NCBI RefSeq assembly: GCF_001314605.1
Contig: NZ_LIHP01000002.1
Coordinates: forward strand, 121,922-185,921
Source of the DNA: Marinobacter sp. HL-58
GTDB lineage: Bacteria; Pseudomonadota; Gammaproteobacteria; Pseudomonadales; Oleiphilaceae
DNA length: 64,000 nucleotides
Reading direction: 5' to 3'
The position numbers and the translations under genes are program-made. Positions within the stretch are counted from its first letter, which is position 1; each line of letters starts with the position of its first letter. Shown one piece after another: positions 44,367 to 56,822 of the stretch. The notes beneath the pieces are model-generated. The model was not told the origin of the DNA, did no database searches, and worked only from the letters and a program-made list of their open reading frames with translations.

Positions 44367-45836
44367 GTGAGTCACGAACAGATCAACCAGCACTTGTCCA
44401 ACTGGACGGAAAGAGAATCCACTGCGGAAGCCATGATTCCATTGATTGGCCGCCTTTACCGCAAAAACAATGTGGTCACTTCCGTTTATGGTCGCGCCAT
44501 CATCAACCAGTCGGTTATTGATATCATTCGTGCACACCGGTTCGTGCGCCAGGTTGAAGACAACGAGTTGTCGGTTCACAACACGCTCCCTATCCTGCAA
44601 GCCATGGACAAGATGGACCTGGGGCGGGGCCATGTCGATATTGGCAAGCTGGCCGTAAAGTTCAAGGATGAGGGCGGCTCCCTCGAGGAGTTCCTCAAGC
44701 GCGAAATCGGTCCGATTGTCGGCCAGTATCAGACGCAGTCCGAGCAGGATGCGGAAAACGATACCAAGGACGTTGTGCTTTACGGTTTTGGCCGTATCGG
44801 TCGCCTGCTGGCCCGTATCCTTATCGAGAAAGCCGGTGGCGGTAACAATCTTCGCCTGCGGGCCATTGTGGTGCGTCAGGGCGGTGCTGCCAACGATCTG
44901 GAGAAGCGCGCCAGCCTGCTGCGCCGCGATTCCGTCCATGGTCCCTTCAATGGCACCATCACGGTAGACGAAGAAAACTCCGCCCTGATCGCCAACGGCA
45001 ATTTCATCAAGGTGATCTATTCCCCGGGCCCCGACCAGGTGGACTACACCCAGTACGGTATCAATAACGCCATCGTGGTGGACAATACCGGTATCTGGCG
45101 TGATGAGGCCGGCCTTGGCCTGCACCTGAAGTCAAAGGGCGTCAGCCGTGTTTTGCTGACTGCGCCGGGCAAGGGCGATATCAAGAACATCGTGCACGGC
45201 ATCAACAACGACTGGATTACCGACAGCGATCGCATCCTGTCCGCGGCGTCCTGTACGACCAATGCCATCACCCCTGTACTCAAGGCGATCGTGGACGAAT
45301 ATGGCATTGAGGACGGGCACGTCGAGACCGTTCACTCCTACACCAACGACCAGAACCTGATCGATAACTACCACAAGGGCAGCCGCCGCGGCCGTAGTGC
45401 GCCCCTGAACATGGTTATTACCGAAACAGGTGCCGCCAAGGCGGTTTCCAAAGCCTTGCCGGAGCTCAAGGGCAAGTTGTCCGGTAACGCCATTCGTGTG
45501 CCAACGCCGAACGTATCCATGGCGATTCTGAACCTGAACCTGGCGAAAGAAGTCACGGTGGAGGGGGTCAATGAGTATCTCAGGGAGATGGCGTTGCACT
45601 CGGAACTGCAAAAGCAGATCGACTTCGTGAACTCTCCGGAGGTGGTTTCCACGGACTTCGTGGGGTCCCGTCACGCCGGTATCGTCGACGCCCAGGCCAC
45701 CATCGCCAGCGGCAAGCGCCTGATTCTCTACGTATGGTATGACAACGAGGCGGGCTACAGTGCCCAGGTTATCCGTGTCGTCAATCAGATGGCAGGCGTA
45801 ACCTATCCGATCTTCCCGAAACGGGCCAGGGGCTGA
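44367..45836 (+). CDS. gap: Glyceraldehyde-3-phosphate dehydrogenase, long form
   Basis: Converts glyceraldehyde-3-phosphate to 1,3-bisphosphoglycerate. 489 residues, longer than the usual 335 by an N-terminal extension of about 125 residues of unknown role. The NAD-binding motif LYGFGRIGRLLARIL follows the extension and the catalytic Cys296 is in SAASCTTNAI. This long form is known from Pseudomonas, where it also sits between mfd and nqr. GTG start with AGAGG upstream. Confidence 0.94.
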   Translation: MSHEQINQHLSNWTERESTAEAMIPLIGRLYRKNNVVTSVYGRAIINQSVIDIIRAHRFVRQVEDNELSVHNTLPILQAMDKMDLGRGHVDIGKLAVKFKDEGGSLEEFLKREIGPIVGQYQTQSEQDAENDTKDVVLYGFGRIGRLLARILIEKAGGGNNLRLRAIVVRQGGAANDLEKRASLLRRDSVHGPFNGTITVDEENSALIANGNFIKVIYSPGPDQVDYTQYGINNAIVVDNTGIWRDEAGLGLHLKSKGVSRVLLTAPGKGDIKNIVHGINNDWITDSDRILSAASCTTNAITPVLKAIVDEYGIEDGHVETVHSYTNDQNLIDNYHKGSRRGRSAPLNMVITETGAAKAVSKALPELKGKLSGNAIRVPTPNVSMAILNLNLAKEVTVEGVNEYLREMALHSELQKQIDFVNSPEVVSTDFVGSRHAGIVDAQATIASGKRLILYVWYDNEAGYSAQVIRVVNQMAGVTYPIFPKRARG

Positions 45837-45860
45837 TCAGCTCCTGGTAATTCCGCCTGA

Positions 45861-45901
45861 AAAAGAAACCCCGGCCGTTTTTGCGGTCGGGGTTTCTTTT
45901 T
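45861..45901 (+). terminator. Strong intrinsic terminator after gap
   Basis: AAAAGAAACCCCGGCCG (45861-45877) pairs with CGGTCGGGGTTTCTTTT (45884-45900), 17 bp with one G-U pair and a six-base loop, ending in a T run. A clear factor-independent terminator that separates gap from nqr. Confidence 0.92.
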
Positions 45902-47526
<1,625 letters not shown>

Positions 47527-47529
47527 CAG

Positions 47530-48735
47530 ATGGCAATTCGACAGTTTCTCGATGGCATAGAACACCACTTTGAAAAAGGTGGCAAGTACGAGCGCTGGTA
47601 TGCTCTGTACGAAGCCGTCGATACCATTTTCTACACTCCCGGATCGGTCACTTCGACCACGTCCCATGTGCGTGATGGTGTAGACCTCAAGCGCATCATG
47701 ATTACGGTGTGGCTGTGTACCTTCCCGGCAATGTTCTTCGGCATGTGGAACATTGGCTTTCAGGCCAACAGCTACCTGGCTGAGAATCCGGATGCCCTGA
47801 TGGGCGACGGTGGCCTGCGTACTGCGTTTATCAGCGCCCTTGCCGGCAACAATGCTGCCAGCCTCTGGGACAACTTTGTCTACGGCCTGGCCTATTTCGT
47901 ACCCATCTATTTCGTGACGTTCGTGGTGGGTGGCTTCTGGGAAGTGTTGTTCGCAACCGTGCGCCGTCATGAAGTGAACGAAGGCTTCTTTGTCACGTCC
48001 GTGCTTTTTGCGCTGATCTGCCCGCCGACGATCCCACTGTGGCAGGTAGCCCTGGGTATCACCTTCGGTGTGGTGATCGGCAAGGAAGTCTTCGGTGGTA
48101 CCGGCAAAAACTTCCTGAACCCGGCTTTGACTGGTCGTGCCTTCCTGTATTTCGCCTATCCGGCGCAGATTTCCGGCGACACGGTCTGGACCGCGGTCGA
48201 TGGTTTCAGCGGTGCAACCGCGCTCAGCTGGGCTGCCAGCGGCGGACTGGAAGCGCTGGAAACCGAGATTGGCTGGATGTCGGCATTTATGGGCTCCATC
48301 CAGGGTTCCATGGGTGAAACGTCTACGCTCGCGGTGCTGATTGGCGGCATCATACTGCTGGTAATGAAGATTGCCTCCTACCGAATCGTCGGCGGTGTGT
48401 TGATCGGCATGATCGGTATGTCACTGCTGTTGAATATTGTCGGCTCGGAGACCAATCCGATGTTTGACGTGCCTCCGCACTGGCATCTGGTAATGGGTGG
48501 TTTCGCCTTTGGTATGATGTTCATGGCCACGGACCCTGTTTCGGCTGCCATGACCAACACCGGCCGCTGGTGTTTCGGTATCCTGGTGGGCGTAATGACC
48601 GTGCTGATCCGTGTTATCAACCCGGCGTTCCCCGAAGGCATCATGCTGGCAATCCTGTTTGCCAACCTCTTTGCACCGCTGATGGACCACTATGTGGTTC
48701 AGGCCAACATCAAACGGAGGCTCGCTCGTGGCTAA
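47530..48735 (+). CDS. nqrB: NqrB subunit
   Basis: Polytopic membrane subunit (401 residues) with riboflavin and a covalently bound FMN on the Thr of the SGAT motif ([11 protein letters not shown]). It forms the main sodium path with NqrD and NqrE. Three bases after nqrA; its last eight bases overlap nqrC. Confidence 0.97.
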   Translation: MAIRQFLDGIEHHFEKGGKYERWYALYEAVDTIFYTPGSVTSTTSHVRDGVDLKRIMITVWLCTFPAMFFGMWNIGFQANSYLAENPDALMGDGGLRTAFISALAGNNAASLWDNFVYGLAYFVPIYFVTFVVGGFWEVLFATVRRHEVNEGFFVTSVLFALICPPTIPLWQVALGITFGVVIGKEVFGGTGKNFLNPALTGRAFLYFAYPAQISGDTVWTAVDGFSGATALSWAASGGLEALETEIGWMSAFMGSIQGSMGETSTLAVLIGGIILLVMKIASYRIVGGVLIGMIGMSLLLNIVGSETNPMFDVPPHWHLVMGGFAFGMMFMATDPVSAAMTNTGRWCFGILVGVMTVLIRVINPAFPEGIMLAILFANLFAPLMDHYVVQANIKRRLARG

Positions 48736-49531
48736 AGCTAAAGAAACTGTCTCCAGAACGCTGATGGTTGCGCTGGTGCTGAGTATTGCATTCTCCGTTG
48801 TGGTTTCCACCGCTGCGGTCATGCTAAGGCCGGTCCAGGTGACGAACCAGAATCTGGATATTCGCTCCAACATGCTTGCAGCAGCAGGCATGCTTGAGCC
48901 GGGCGCCAGTACCGAAGAGATCGAAGAGGCGTTCTCCCGCTTCGACGTTCGCCTGGTGGACCTGGATACCGGTGAGTACGTTGAACCGTCCGAAGTCGGT
49001 GTTAAAGACGCGATGAAGTACGATATGTACAAGGCCGCCTCTGACCCCGAGCGGTCCAGCAGTATTCCCTCCAAGGAAGACAAGGCAGGCATCAAGCGCC
49101 GCCCGAACGTGGGCAAGGTTTATGTCCTGGAAGAGGACGGCGAGCTGGTGCGTGTTGTAGTGCCGGTTCACGGTTACGGGCTCTGGTCTACCCTGTATGG
49201 CTTTGTCTCCCTGGAAGGTGACGCCAATACCATTGAAGGGCTTGGTTTTTATGATCATGCAGAAACCCCGGGCCTAGGTGGCGAAGTGGACAACCCGCGC
49301 TGGAAGCGCCAGTGGGTGGGCAAGGAAGTCTACGGTGATGAGCGTGAGGAACCAAGGATCCAGCTGGTCAAGGGTGGTGTGAGCTCCGACGCCGCCGACA
49401 GGGAGCACAAGGTGGATGCGCTCTCCGGTGCCACCCTAACAAGCCGCGGCGTGGAAAATCTGGTCAACTACTGGATGGGCGACCGGGGATTTGCACCCTA
49501 CCTGAAAAAACTTCGTGAAGGGGAGGTCTGA
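48728..49531 (+). CDS. nqrC: NqrC subunit
   Basis: 267 residues: one N-terminal membrane helix ([21 protein letters not shown]) and a periplasmic FMN-binding domain whose acceptor Thr is in [14 protein letters not shown] is attached by the ApbE flavin transferase encoded downstream. I choose GTG 48728 (VAKAKETVS) with GGAGG at 48716-48720 inside nqrB, rather than the open frame from 48692. Confidence 0.95.
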   Translation: MAKAKETVSRTLMVALVLSIAFSVVVSTAAVMLRPVQVTNQNLDIRSNMLAAAGMLEPGASTEEIEEAFSRFDVRLVDLDTGEYVEPSEVGVKDAMKYDMYKAASDPERSSSIPSKEDKAGIKRRPNVGKVYVLEEDGELVRVVVPVHGYGLWSTLYGFVSLEGDANTIEGLGFYDHAETPGLGGEVDNPRWKRQWVGKEVYGDEREEPRIQLVKGGVSSDAADREHKVDALSGATLTSRGVENLVNYWMGDRGFAPYLKKLREGEV

Positions 49532-49533
49532 TC

Positions 49534-50199
49534 ATGGCAGACGCTTCAGCCAAACAGGTTCTCTTCGAACCGATTTTCAGTAACAACCCGATTGCGCTGC
49601 AGATACTGGGTATCTGTTCCGCACTGGCGGTGACCACCAGCATGAACGTGACCCTGGTCATGTGTGCTGCAGTTATCGCCGTAACCGCCTTCTCAAACCT
49701 GGCGGTATCGCTGGTCCGTACACAGATTCCGGGCAGTATCCGGATCATCGTACAGATGACCATTATCGCCTCCCTGGTTATCGTTGTTGACCAGGTGCTC
49801 AAGGCTTATGCCTATGAAATCAGCAAGCAGCTTTCGGTATTCGTTGGTCTGATCATTACCAACTGTATCGTAATGGGCCGCGCTGAGGGCTTCGCCATGA
49901 AAAACGGGCCATGGTTGAGCTTCCTGGACGGTGTTGGTAACGGCCTGGGCTACTCGGTACTGCTCATTTTCGTGGCGTTCTTCCGTGAGCTGCTGGGTGC
50001 CGGCTCGCTGTTTGGTGTGTCCCTGATGCCTGTTGTGAACGAAGGCGGCTGGTACATTCCCAACGGCCTGTTGCTGCTGCCACCGAGTGCATTCTTTATT
50101 ATTGGTCTTACCATCTGGGGGCTGCGTACCTGGAAGCCGGAGCAGGTGGAAGAGGCTGATTACAAGATGTCTCGTCACACTGTCAAGGAGGCCTTCTGA
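49534..50199 (+). CDS. nqrD: NqrD subunit
   Basis: 221-residue membrane subunit with the family segments [23 protein letters not shown] and [17 protein letters not shown]. NqrD and NqrE together hold an iron centre between them in the membrane. The single conserved Cys in the ITNC context is present. Stop and nqrE start share one base. Confidence 0.96.
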   Translation: MADASAKQVLFEPIFSNNPIALQILGICSALAVTTSMNVTLVMCAAVIAVTAFSNLAVSLVRTQIPGSIRIIVQMTIIASLVIVVDQVLKAYAYEISKQLSVFVGLIITNCIVMGRAEGFAMKNGPWLSFLDGVGNGLGYSVLLIFVAFFRELLGAGSLFGVSLMPVVNEGGWYIPNGLLLLPPSAFFIIGLTIWGLRTWKPEQVEEADYKMSRHTVKEAF

Positions 50200-50807
50200 T
50201 GGAACATTATATCAGTCTGATTCTGAAGGCGATTTTCGTTGAGAATATGGCTCTGGCCTTCTTCCTGGGAATGTGCACCTTCATTGCGATCTCCAAGAAG
50301 ATCGAGGCCGCCGCCGGGTTGGGTATTGCCGTTGTCGTGGTGCTGACAATCACGGTTCCGGTGAACAACCTGCTCTATAACACCATCCTCAGGGAAGGTG
50401 CGCTGGAGTGGGCCGGTCTGCCCAACGTTGACCTGAGCTTTCTGGGCCTGCTTACGTACATTGGAGTAATCGCCGCGCTTATCCAGATCATGGAAATGAT
50501 TCTGGACAAGTACATTCCGGCGCTCTATGCGGCGCTGGGTGTGTTTTTGCCGCTGATTACAGTGAACTGCGCCATCCTGGGTGCGTCGCTGTTCATGGTA
50601 GAGCGTGACTATACCTTTGGCGAAAGCGTGGTGTACGGGTTTGGTGCAGGGGTTGGCTGGGCACTGGCTATTCTTGCCCTGGCCGGAATCCGTGAAAAGC
50701 TCAAGTACAGTGACGTTCCAGATGGCCTGCGGGGCCTGGGTATCACCTTCATTACGGTTGGTCTGATGTCCCTGGGCTTTATGTCATTCTCAGGTATTTC
50801 ACTGTAA
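50199..50807 (+). CDS. nqrE: NqrE subunit
   Basis: 202-residue membrane subunit homologous to NqrD, with [27 protein letters not shown] at the start (ends shown) and the second Cys in [12 protein letters not shown]. These cysteines ligate the membrane iron with NqrD. Length and order are standard. Confidence 0.96.
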   Translation: MEHYISLILKAIFVENMALAFFLGMCTFIAISKKIEAAAGLGIAVVVVLTITVPVNNLLYNTILREGALEWAGLPNVDLSFLGLLTYIGVIAALIQIMEMILDKYIPALYAALGVFLPLITVNCAILGASLFMVERDYTFGESVVYGFGAGVGWALAILALAGIREKLKYSDVPDGLRGLGITFITVGLMSLGFMSFSGISL

Positions 50808-50844
50808 TCAACCCGGTGATTCGGTTTAACGAAAAGGCGAGACC

Positions 50845-52071
50845 ATGAATACAGAAATTATTCTCGGCGTGGTCATGTTCACCGTTATCGTACTGGCCCT
50901 TGTCGCGGTCATTCTCGCGGCACGGTCCAGGCTGGTAAGCACCGGTGATGTGACCATCGAAATCAACGATGATCCAGAGCACACGCTGAAAACGGAAGCT
51001 GGTGGCAAACTTCTGGGTACTCTTGCCGGCAACGGCATCTTTCTGTCCTCGGCCTGTGGTGGCGGTGGTACCTGTGCACAGTGCAAGTGCAAGGTTCTCG
51101 AAGGCGGTGGTGCGATGCTGCCGACGGAAAAGACCCACTTCACCAACCGTGAGGAGAAGGAAGGCTGGCGCCTGTCGTGCCAGGTTCCGGTGAAGCAGGA
51201 CATGAAGGTTGAGGTGCCGGAAGAGTTCTTCGGCGTCAAGAAGTGGGAATGCGAGGTTATTTCCAATCACAACGTGGCTACCTTTATCAAGGAACTGGTC
51301 CTGAAGCTTCCTGAGGGTGAGGAAGTTGATTTCCGTGCCGGTGGTTACGTGCAACTGGAATGTCCCCCCTATGAAATCAGCTTCAAGGATTTCGATATCG
51401 AGGAAGAGTTCCACGAGGACTGGGACAAACATGATATCTGGCGTTACAAAGGCGTAAACAAGGAAGAGACCATCCGGGCCTACTCCATGGCGAACTACCC
51501 GGAAGAGAGGGGTGTTCTCAAGTTCAACATTCGTATTGCTACGCCGCCTCCGGGTACCGATCATCCCCCGGGCATCATGTCCACTTACGTGTTCGCCCTG
51601 AAGCCGGGTGACAAGGTCACGGTCATGGGTCCCTTTGGTGAATTCTTCGCCAAGAAAACCGATGCCGAAATGGTATTTATCGGCGGCGGTGCGGGTATGG
51701 CACCCATGCGCTCCCATATCTTCGACCAGCTGAAGCGCCTGAACTCCAAGCGCAAGATCAGCTTCTGGTATGGCGCACGAAGTGTGCGGGAGATGTTCTA
51801 CGTCGAGGATTTCGATCAGCTGGCGGAAGAGAACGATAACTTCGAATGGCATGTTGCGTTGTCAGATCCCCAGCCTAATGACAACTGGGAAGGCCCGACA
51901 GGTTTTATCCATAACGTGCTGTATGAAAACTATCTGAAGGACCATCCGGCTCCCGAAGACTGTGAGTACTACATGTGTGGGCCCCCCATCATGAACGCAT
52001 CCTGCATCAAGATGCTGAAAGACCTTGGTGTGGAAGATGAAAACATCATGCTGGATGATTTCGGGGGTTAA
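50845..52071 (+). CDS. nqrF: NqrF subunit (NADH dehydrogenase)
   Basis: 408 residues: an N-terminal membrane helix, a 2Fe-2S ferredoxin domain ([17 protein letters not shown] and the fourth Cys in LSCQVPV), an FAD domain ([12 protein letters not shown]) and an NADH domain ([24 protein letters not shown]). It takes electrons from NADH on the cytoplasmic side. Confidence 0.97.
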   Translation: MNTEIILGVVMFTVIVLALVAVILAARSRLVSTGDVTIEINDDPEHTLKTEAGGKLLGTLAGNGIFLSSACGGGGTCAQCKCKVLEGGGAMLPTEKTHFTNREEKEGWRLSCQVPVKQDMKVEVPEEFFGVKKWECEVISNHNVATFIKELVLKLPEGEEVDFRAGGYVQLECPPYEISFKDFDIEEEFHEDWDKHDIWRYKGVNKEETIRAYSMANYPEERGVLKFNIRIATPPPGTDHPPGIMSTYVFALKPGDKVTVMGPFGEFFAKKTDAEMVFIGGGAGMAPMRSHIFDQLKRLNSKRKISFWYGARSVREMFYVEDFDQLAEENDNFEWHVALSDPQPNDNWEGPTGFIHNVLYENYLKDHPAPEDCEYYMCGPPIMNASCIKMLKDLGVEDENIMLDDFGG

Positions 52072-52080
52072 TCAGCTCAC

Positions 52081-53130
52081 ATGACATTCGGCATGTTACG
52101 ACCCGCCAGGGTGGTTCTGGCCAGCGCCTTCTGGGCGTTGGCTGTTGCCGCGCTGGCGGGTTGTTCGTTTGAGGAAGAGGAAAAAGTCTGGGAGATATCC
52201 GGGCCGGTATTCGGCACCGAGTATCATATCAATGTGGTATTGCAGGAAGATCAGGAAAGGCTCGAGAATCTTGCAGACGATATTGAGGATGTGCTCGAAC
52301 AAGTGGATGCCTCCATGTCAACCTGGCGGGACGATTCCGAATTATCCCGCTTTAACCGCCAGGATGATCAGAGCGAGTGGATGGAGATCTCCCGGTCGCT
52401 GCACGAAGTCCTTGCCGCCGCCAGGAAGGTGTCTGAGCTCAGTGATGGTGCTTTCGACGTAACCGTGGGGCCTGTGGTCAATCTTTGGGGATTCGGGCCT
52501 GATGCCCGACCAGAGCAGGTACCCGGTGATGATGAGCTTGCTTCCAGGCTTGACACCATTGGCTATGAAAAGCTTGAGCTGCGGCAGGACCCGCCGGGGC
52601 TAAGAGCCAGCCCGAACCAGTATGTTGATCTCTCGGCAATAGCCAAAGGGTACGGGGTTGACGCTGTCTCGCGTTTTCTTGAATCCGAGGGTATCGAGGC
52701 CTATCTGGTGGAAATCGGCGGCGAAGTCCGGGTCTCCGGGCGCAAACCGGACGGCGATGCGTGGCGCCTGGCCATCGAAGAACCGGTGGCGGAACAACGG
52801 CAGATCAACCGGGTGGTCGCCCTGGACAGTCAGGCAATGGCAACGTCGGGCGACTATCGTAACTATTACGAATCGGATGGGCAGAGGTTTTCGCATACAA
52901 TAAATCCTGAGGATGGCAGGCCGATCCAGCATAATTTAGCCTCGGTGACTGTCATAACAGAAGATTGCATGAGCGCAGACGCTCTGGCGACTGCCTTTAA
53001 TGTGATGGGATATCAGTCGGCAAAAGAGCTTGCCACGCGCGAGAACATTGCCGCCTACTTTATTGTTCGGGGCGAAGACGGGTTCGAAACGGATTACACA
53101 CCTGCTTTCTCCTCGTTCCTGGCAAATTAA
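52081..53130 (+). CDS. apbE: ApbE, FAD:protein FMN transferase (lipoprotein)
   Basis: Attaches FMN to NqrB and NqrC threonines. The N-terminus carries a lipoprotein signal with lipobox LAGC (Cys about 29). Family motifs include GTEYHINV, VDASMSTWRDDSELSRFN, YVDLSAIAKGYGVDAV and SHTINPEDGRP. Position right after nqrF matches its role. Confidence 0.94.
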   Translation: MTFGMLRPARVVLASAFWALAVAALAGCSFEEEEKVWEISGPVFGTEYHINVVLQEDQERLENLADDIEDVLEQVDASMSTWRDDSELSRFNRQDDQSEWMEISRSLHEVLAAARKVSELSDGAFDVTVGPVVNLWGFGPDARPEQVPGDDELASRLDTIGYEKLELRQDPPGLRASPNQYVDLSAIAKGYGVDAVSRFLESEGIEAYLVEIGGEVRVSGRKPDGDAWRLAIEEPVAEQRQINRVVALDSQAMATSGDYRNYYESDGQRFSHTINPEDGRPIQHNLASVTVITEDCMSADALATAFNVMGYQSAKELATRENIAAYFIVRGEDGFETDYTPAFSSFLAN

Positions 53131-53144
53131 CGGAGAGACCTCCT

Positions 53145-53393
53145 ATGGGTACTTTTCTGCTGGTTCTGACAATTGTTGTACTGCTGGTTGCCGGCATGTC
53201 GATCGGCGTTATATTCGGCCGCAAGCCTATCAGTGGTTCCTGCGGGGGTATTGGTGCCATGGGTATCAGCAAATCCTGTGATATCTGCGGTGGTAATACC
53301 CAGAAATGCGAAGAGGAAAATGAACGCCTTGCCAATGATGGCAAATCAGCGGAGGCGCTGACCTACGACGCCTCAAGCAAACAGAACGGCTGA
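53145..53393 (+). CDS. nqrM: NqrM, Na+-NQR maturation protein
   Basis: 82 residues with one N-terminal membrane helix and a cysteine-rich part (GSCGGIGAMG, SCDICGG, QKC), the DUF539/NqrM pattern. In Vibrio it delivers iron to the NqrD/NqrE site. Last gene of the nqr operon. Confidence 0.92.
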   Translation: MGTFLLVLTIVVLLVAGMSIGVIFGRKPISGSCGGIGAMGISKSCDICGGNTQKCEEENERLANDGKSAEALTYDASSKQNG

Positions 53394-53424
53394 TCCGGCG
53401 TCACCAGAACACTATAAAAATTAC

Positions 53425-53487
53425 GGGAGCCTCTGAAAAGCGCCTGCCTTGCCTGCGCGCACCTGCAGGGTCTTTTCAGAGGCTCTC
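53425..53487. repeat. 14-bp perfect inverted repeat between nqrM and sthA
   Basis: GAGCCTCTGAAAAG (53427-53440) and CTTTTCAGAGGCTC (53472-53485) are exact reverse complements; two further pairs (one G-U) extend the stem outward. The 31-base loop holds CCTGC and GCAGG, which can also pair. No T run follows, so it is not a standard terminator. It resembles the ends of a tiny inverted-repeat element, but I see no target duplication and no second copy in the window. Confidence 0.55.
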
Positions 53488-53516
53488 TCACGACGTAGAT
53501 AAGGAGTCACTGCAGA

Positions 53517-54908
53517 ATGGCAGAACATCATTACGACGTCGTCGTTATCGGCGCGGGCCCTTCGGGTGAAGGCGCGGCGATGAATGCGACGAAACATGGT
53601 AAACGTGTCGCGATCATCGAGGACAAGCCCACCGTTGGCGGGAACTGCACCCACTGGGGCACGATTCCCTCCAAGGCACTTCGTCACTCGGTCAAGCAGA
53701 TCGTTACGTTCAATACCAATCAGATGTTCCGGGATATCGGCGAACCGCGTTGGTTCTCGTTTCCCCGCGTGCTGCAGAATGCCCAGAAGGTCATTGGTAA
53801 ACAGGTCAAGCTGAGAACCCAGTTCTATGCCCGTAACCGTGTGGATCTGATAAACGGGCGGGCCAGTTTTCTGGACGCCCACCGCCTGGAAATCCGGGGT
53901 AACAAGTCCCACGAGATCCTTCACTTCAAACAGGCCATCATTGCCACCGGGTCACGCCCGTACCTGCCGCCCGACGTGGACTTCCGTCATCACCGGATTT
54001 ACAACTCGGACACGATTCTCAACCTTTCCCATACGCCCCGTACCCTGATCATCTATGGTGCCGGTGTTATCGGCTCCGAATACGCTTCGATCTTTGCCGG
54101 TCTGGGTGTGAAGGTGGATCTTATCAACCCGGGTTCACGCCTGTTGACCTTCCTTGATGATGAAATATCCGATGCCCTGAGTTATCACCTGCGCAACAAC
54201 GGCGTACTCGTCCGTCATAATGAGGAATATGAGTCCGTGGATGGAGATGACCACGGTGTCGTGCTGTCACTGAAATCAGGAAAGAAAATCCGCGCCGATG
54301 CCTTCCTCTGGTGTAACGGTCGCAGTGGCAACACGGAGAAGCTTGGCCTGGAGAACGTTGGCCTGACCCCGAATGGCCGCGGACAGCTGGCTGTGGATGA
54401 TCATTACCGCACAGAAGTGGAAAATATCTACGCCGCCGGTGACGTTATCGGCTGGCCCAGTCTCGCCAGTGCCGCCTATGACCAGGGCCGTTCCGCGTCT
54501 TCCGACATCGTCAAGGACGATTACTTCCGCCTGGTGACTGACGTGCCAACCGGCATCTATACCCTTCCCGAGATCAGTTCGGTAGGCAAAACCGAGCGGG
54601 AGCTCACGGAGGCCAAGGTGCCGTACGAGGTGGGACAGGCATTCTTCAAGGACCTGGCAAGAGCCCAGATCACCGGTGATCCGGTGGGTATGCTCAAGCT
54701 GCTCTTCCATCGTGAATCCCGCCAGCTGCTGGGCATCCACTGCTTTGGCGACCAGGCGGCGGAGATTGTTCACATCGGCCAGGCCATCATGAACCAGGAA
54801 GGCGAAGCCAATTCCCTGAACTATTTCATCAACACCACCTTCAACTACCCGACCATGGCAGAGGCATACCGGGTAGCCGCACTAAATGGCCTGAACCGTA
54901 TTTTCTGA
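53517..54908 (+). CDS. sthA: SthA, soluble pyridine nucleotide transhydrogenase
   Basis: Flavoprotein that moves electrons between NADPH and NAD in the cytoplasm. 463 residues with FAD motif [15 protein letters not shown], a second nucleotide motif [19 protein letters not shown], and [17 protein letters not shown]. The second redox cysteine of dihydrolipoamide dehydrogenases is replaced by Thr, which is the mark of SthA. AAGGAG precedes the ATG. The 3' end overlaps the convergent phosphodiesterase gene by 27 bases. Confidence 0.95.
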   Translation: MAEHHYDVVVIGAGPSGEGAAMNATKHGKRVAIIEDKPTVGGNCTHWGTIPSKALRHSVKQIVTFNTNQMFRDIGEPRWFSFPRVLQNAQKVIGKQVKLRTQFYARNRVDLINGRASFLDAHRLEIRGNKSHEILHFKQAIIATGSRPYLPPDVDFRHHRIYNSDTILNLSHTPRTLIIYGAGVIGSEYASIFAGLGVKVDLINPGSRLLTFLDDEISDALSYHLRNNGVLVRHNEEYESVDGDDHGVVLSLKSGKKIRADAFLWCNGRSGNTEKLGLENVGLTPNGRGQLAVDDHYRTEVENIYAAGDVIGWPSLASAAYDQGRSASSDIVKDDYFRLVTDVPTGIYTLPEISSVGKTERELTEAKVPYEVGQAFFKDLARAQITGDPVGMLKLLFHRESRQLLGIHCFGDQAAEIVHIGQAIMNQEGEANSLNYFINTTFNYPTMAEAYRVAALNGLNRIF

Positions 54909-55682
54909 TTGCGGACTGTCGGCCCTGTTTTGCCCCGATGGGAGCTGCAGGGCCGCTTTTGACCGGTTGTCGAAAAACATTCGGGTGCTGGTGGGGTAAT
55001 CGGTGATGATGCTATCCACACCTTTTGCCTCAAGCTGAAGCATGTCGTGGATGCGATTAACGGTCCAGGTGGATACATGCATGCCGCGCCGGTGGGCATC
55101 GTTTACGATAGCTTCCGTGCAGATGCGCCAGCCAATACACAGGAAGTCACAATGCAGCCTGGCGGCGGCATTGACCGGCCTGGGGAATTTCCTGTCAGTG
55201 ACCAGACCAATTCGAACCTTCCTGTCCCTGCGACGGGCCTGTTGCAGGAACCAGGGGTCCGAAGAGGTTATGGCAACCCGTGTATACAGATCACGGCGCT
55301 GGATGACTTCTGTCAGGCGATTGCAGAGAACATTCAGGCGCTGGCGGCTGTCTTTTTTCACTTCCAGCTGCAGGTGCTCGAAATCAGGGTATTCGTTAAG
55401 CAGCGCTTCCAGCGAGGGGATGCCGACCACCCGGGGCCAGGGCGTGCCATTGCGCCGGGCATCCATTTCCGCAAGTTCTTCAGTGGTATAGCTGCTTACA
55501 TTTCCTTCGTGACCGGTGGTCCGGTCAACGGTCAGATCGTGAACGATAACCGGCTTGCCGTCTTTTGAAAGCACCAGGTCGAGCTCGAAGTGCCGGACGC
55601 CGTGACGGTAGGCGTGGGTAAACCCGGCGAGGGTGTTTTCCGGGGCTTCTCCCTTTGCGCCCCTGTGCCCATAAACGATCAT
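54882..55682 (-). CDS. Glycerophosphodiester phosphodiesterase
   Basis: 266 residues of the GDPD TIM-barrel family: [18 protein letters not shown] at the start, the [17 protein letters not shown] catalytic strand and WTVNRIHDM near the end. Hydrolyses glycerophosphodiesters to glycerol-3-phosphate and an alcohol. No signal peptide, so it acts in the cytoplasm (UgpQ-like). It overlaps the upstream DAHP synthase gene by four bases. Confidence 0.92.
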   Translation of the reverse strand: MIVYGHRGAKGEAPENTLAGFTHAYRHGVRHFELDLVLSKDGKPVIVHDLTVDRTTGHEGNVSSYTTEELAEMDARRNGTPWPRVVGIPSLEALLNEYPDFEHLQLEVKKDSRQRLNVLCNRLTEVIQRRDLYTRVAITSSDPWFLQQARRRDRKVRIGLVTDRKFPRPVNAAARLHCDFLCIGWRICTEAIVNDAHRRGMHVSTWTVNRIHDMLQLEAKGVDSIITDYPTSTRMFFDNRSKAALQLPSGQNRADSPQSENTVQAI

Positions 55683-56806
55683 TCTTTCGCAGATTCCTTC
55701 AGTCGGTTGTAAATGTTCTGGCGCTGCTTCCAGGTGTCATGGCACAGCTGAATGTCTTCCAGGTAGGCTGGCAGTTCGTCCATCAAAAGCGCCTGTGGTC
55801 CATCCACCAGAGCTTTCTCCGGTTTGGGGTGGAAGTCCACCAGCACCATGTTGGCGCCGGCAATGACCCCCTGGGCCGTCGCATGCATGACGTCCAGAAT
55901 GCCATCCGGTGCCCGCTCCCGGCTACCAACGGAGTGGGAGGGGTCAACGCATACCGGCATCCTGGTCAGACGTTTCACGGCAGGCACATGCGCGAAGTCC
56001 ACCATGTTGCGATGGGGTTGTCCCGCTTCGGTTTTCATGCCGCGGAGGCAGAAAATCACGTTGGCGTTGCCTTCACTTGCAAGATATTCCGCCGCATTCA
56101 GGGACTCGTTCAGGGTAATGCCAAAGCCGCGCTTCAACAGCACCGGGTAGGTGCTCTGCCGACCAATGGCCTTTAACAGCTCGAAATTCTGGGTGTTGCG
56201 TGTTCCCACCTGCAGCATGACACCGGTGGGCCGGCCAAGCTGCTCCAGACAGTGGTCAATTTCTTCAATATGGCTTTCGTGGGTAATTTCCATGGCAATT
56301 ACCCTGATGCCATGTTTGCCGGCCTTCTCGAACACCCAGGGCAGGCAGCCCTTGCCATGGCCCTGAAAAGAGTAGGGGTTTGTCCGGGGCTTGTAGGCAC
56401 CCATGCGGGTACAGACCTGGCCGTTGTCTTCCAGTGCCTGCATCATCTGCTCCACGTGCTCCGGCACGTCCACTGCGCAGAGACCGGCAAAAATGTTCAG
56501 ATTGGACTGGTCAAAGGTCACGCCGTTATAGGTAAAGCCACTCTGGCGGCGGTCATCCTTGTGGCGGCCGAGGATCCGGTAATCATCGGAAATGCGAATC
56601 GCCCGCTCCACCGCCGGCAAGGCTTCGATGTCCTCCTTGTTGAGGGATTTGGTTTCCCCCAGCAGATAAACCTCGGTGAGGCGTTGTTTGGCACCCTGAA
56701 CCTGATGAACCCTGACCGAGACGCCGGGCAGGTTCTCCAGGAAGTGCATGGTCTGCCGATAGGCGTCGCTGTCCAGTGCGATATCCGGGTGAAGAATGGC
56801 TAACAT
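55679..56806 (-). CDS. DAHP synthase, type I-beta (AroF/AroG-like)
   Basis: 375 residues: an N-terminal ferredoxin-like regulatory domain (about 1-95) and a TIM barrel with GAYKPRTNPYSFQG, LQVGTRNTQNFELLK, PVLLKRGFG, CVDPSHSVG and VDFHPKPEKAL. It condenses phosphoenolpyruvate and erythrose-4-phosphate, the first step of aromatic synthesis. The usual GPC motif reads GLC here (Leu109, Cys110), and the following Glu is Asp. Transaldolase, a source of erythrose-4-phosphate, is encoded just upstream. Confidence 0.87.
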   Translation of the reverse strand: MLAILHPDIALDSDAYRQTMHFLENLPGVSVRVHQVQGAKQRLTEVYLLGETKSLNKEDIEALPAVERAIRISDDYRILGRHKDDRRQSGFTYNGVTFDQSNLNIFAGLCAVDVPEHVEQMMQALEDNGQVCTRMGAYKPRTNPYSFQGHGKGCLPWVFEKAGKHGIRVIAMEITHESHIEEIDHCLEQLGRPTGVMLQVGTRNTQNFELLKAIGRQSTYPVLLKRGFGITLNESLNAAEYLASEGNANVIFCLRGMKTEAGQPHRNMVDFAHVPAVKRLTRMPVCVDPSHSVGSRERAPDGILDVMHATAQGVIAGANMVLVDFHPKPEKALVDGPQALLMDELPAYLEDIQLCHDTWKQRQNIYNRLKESAKE

Positions 56807-56822
56807 ACTTGCTCCTTAAGGG

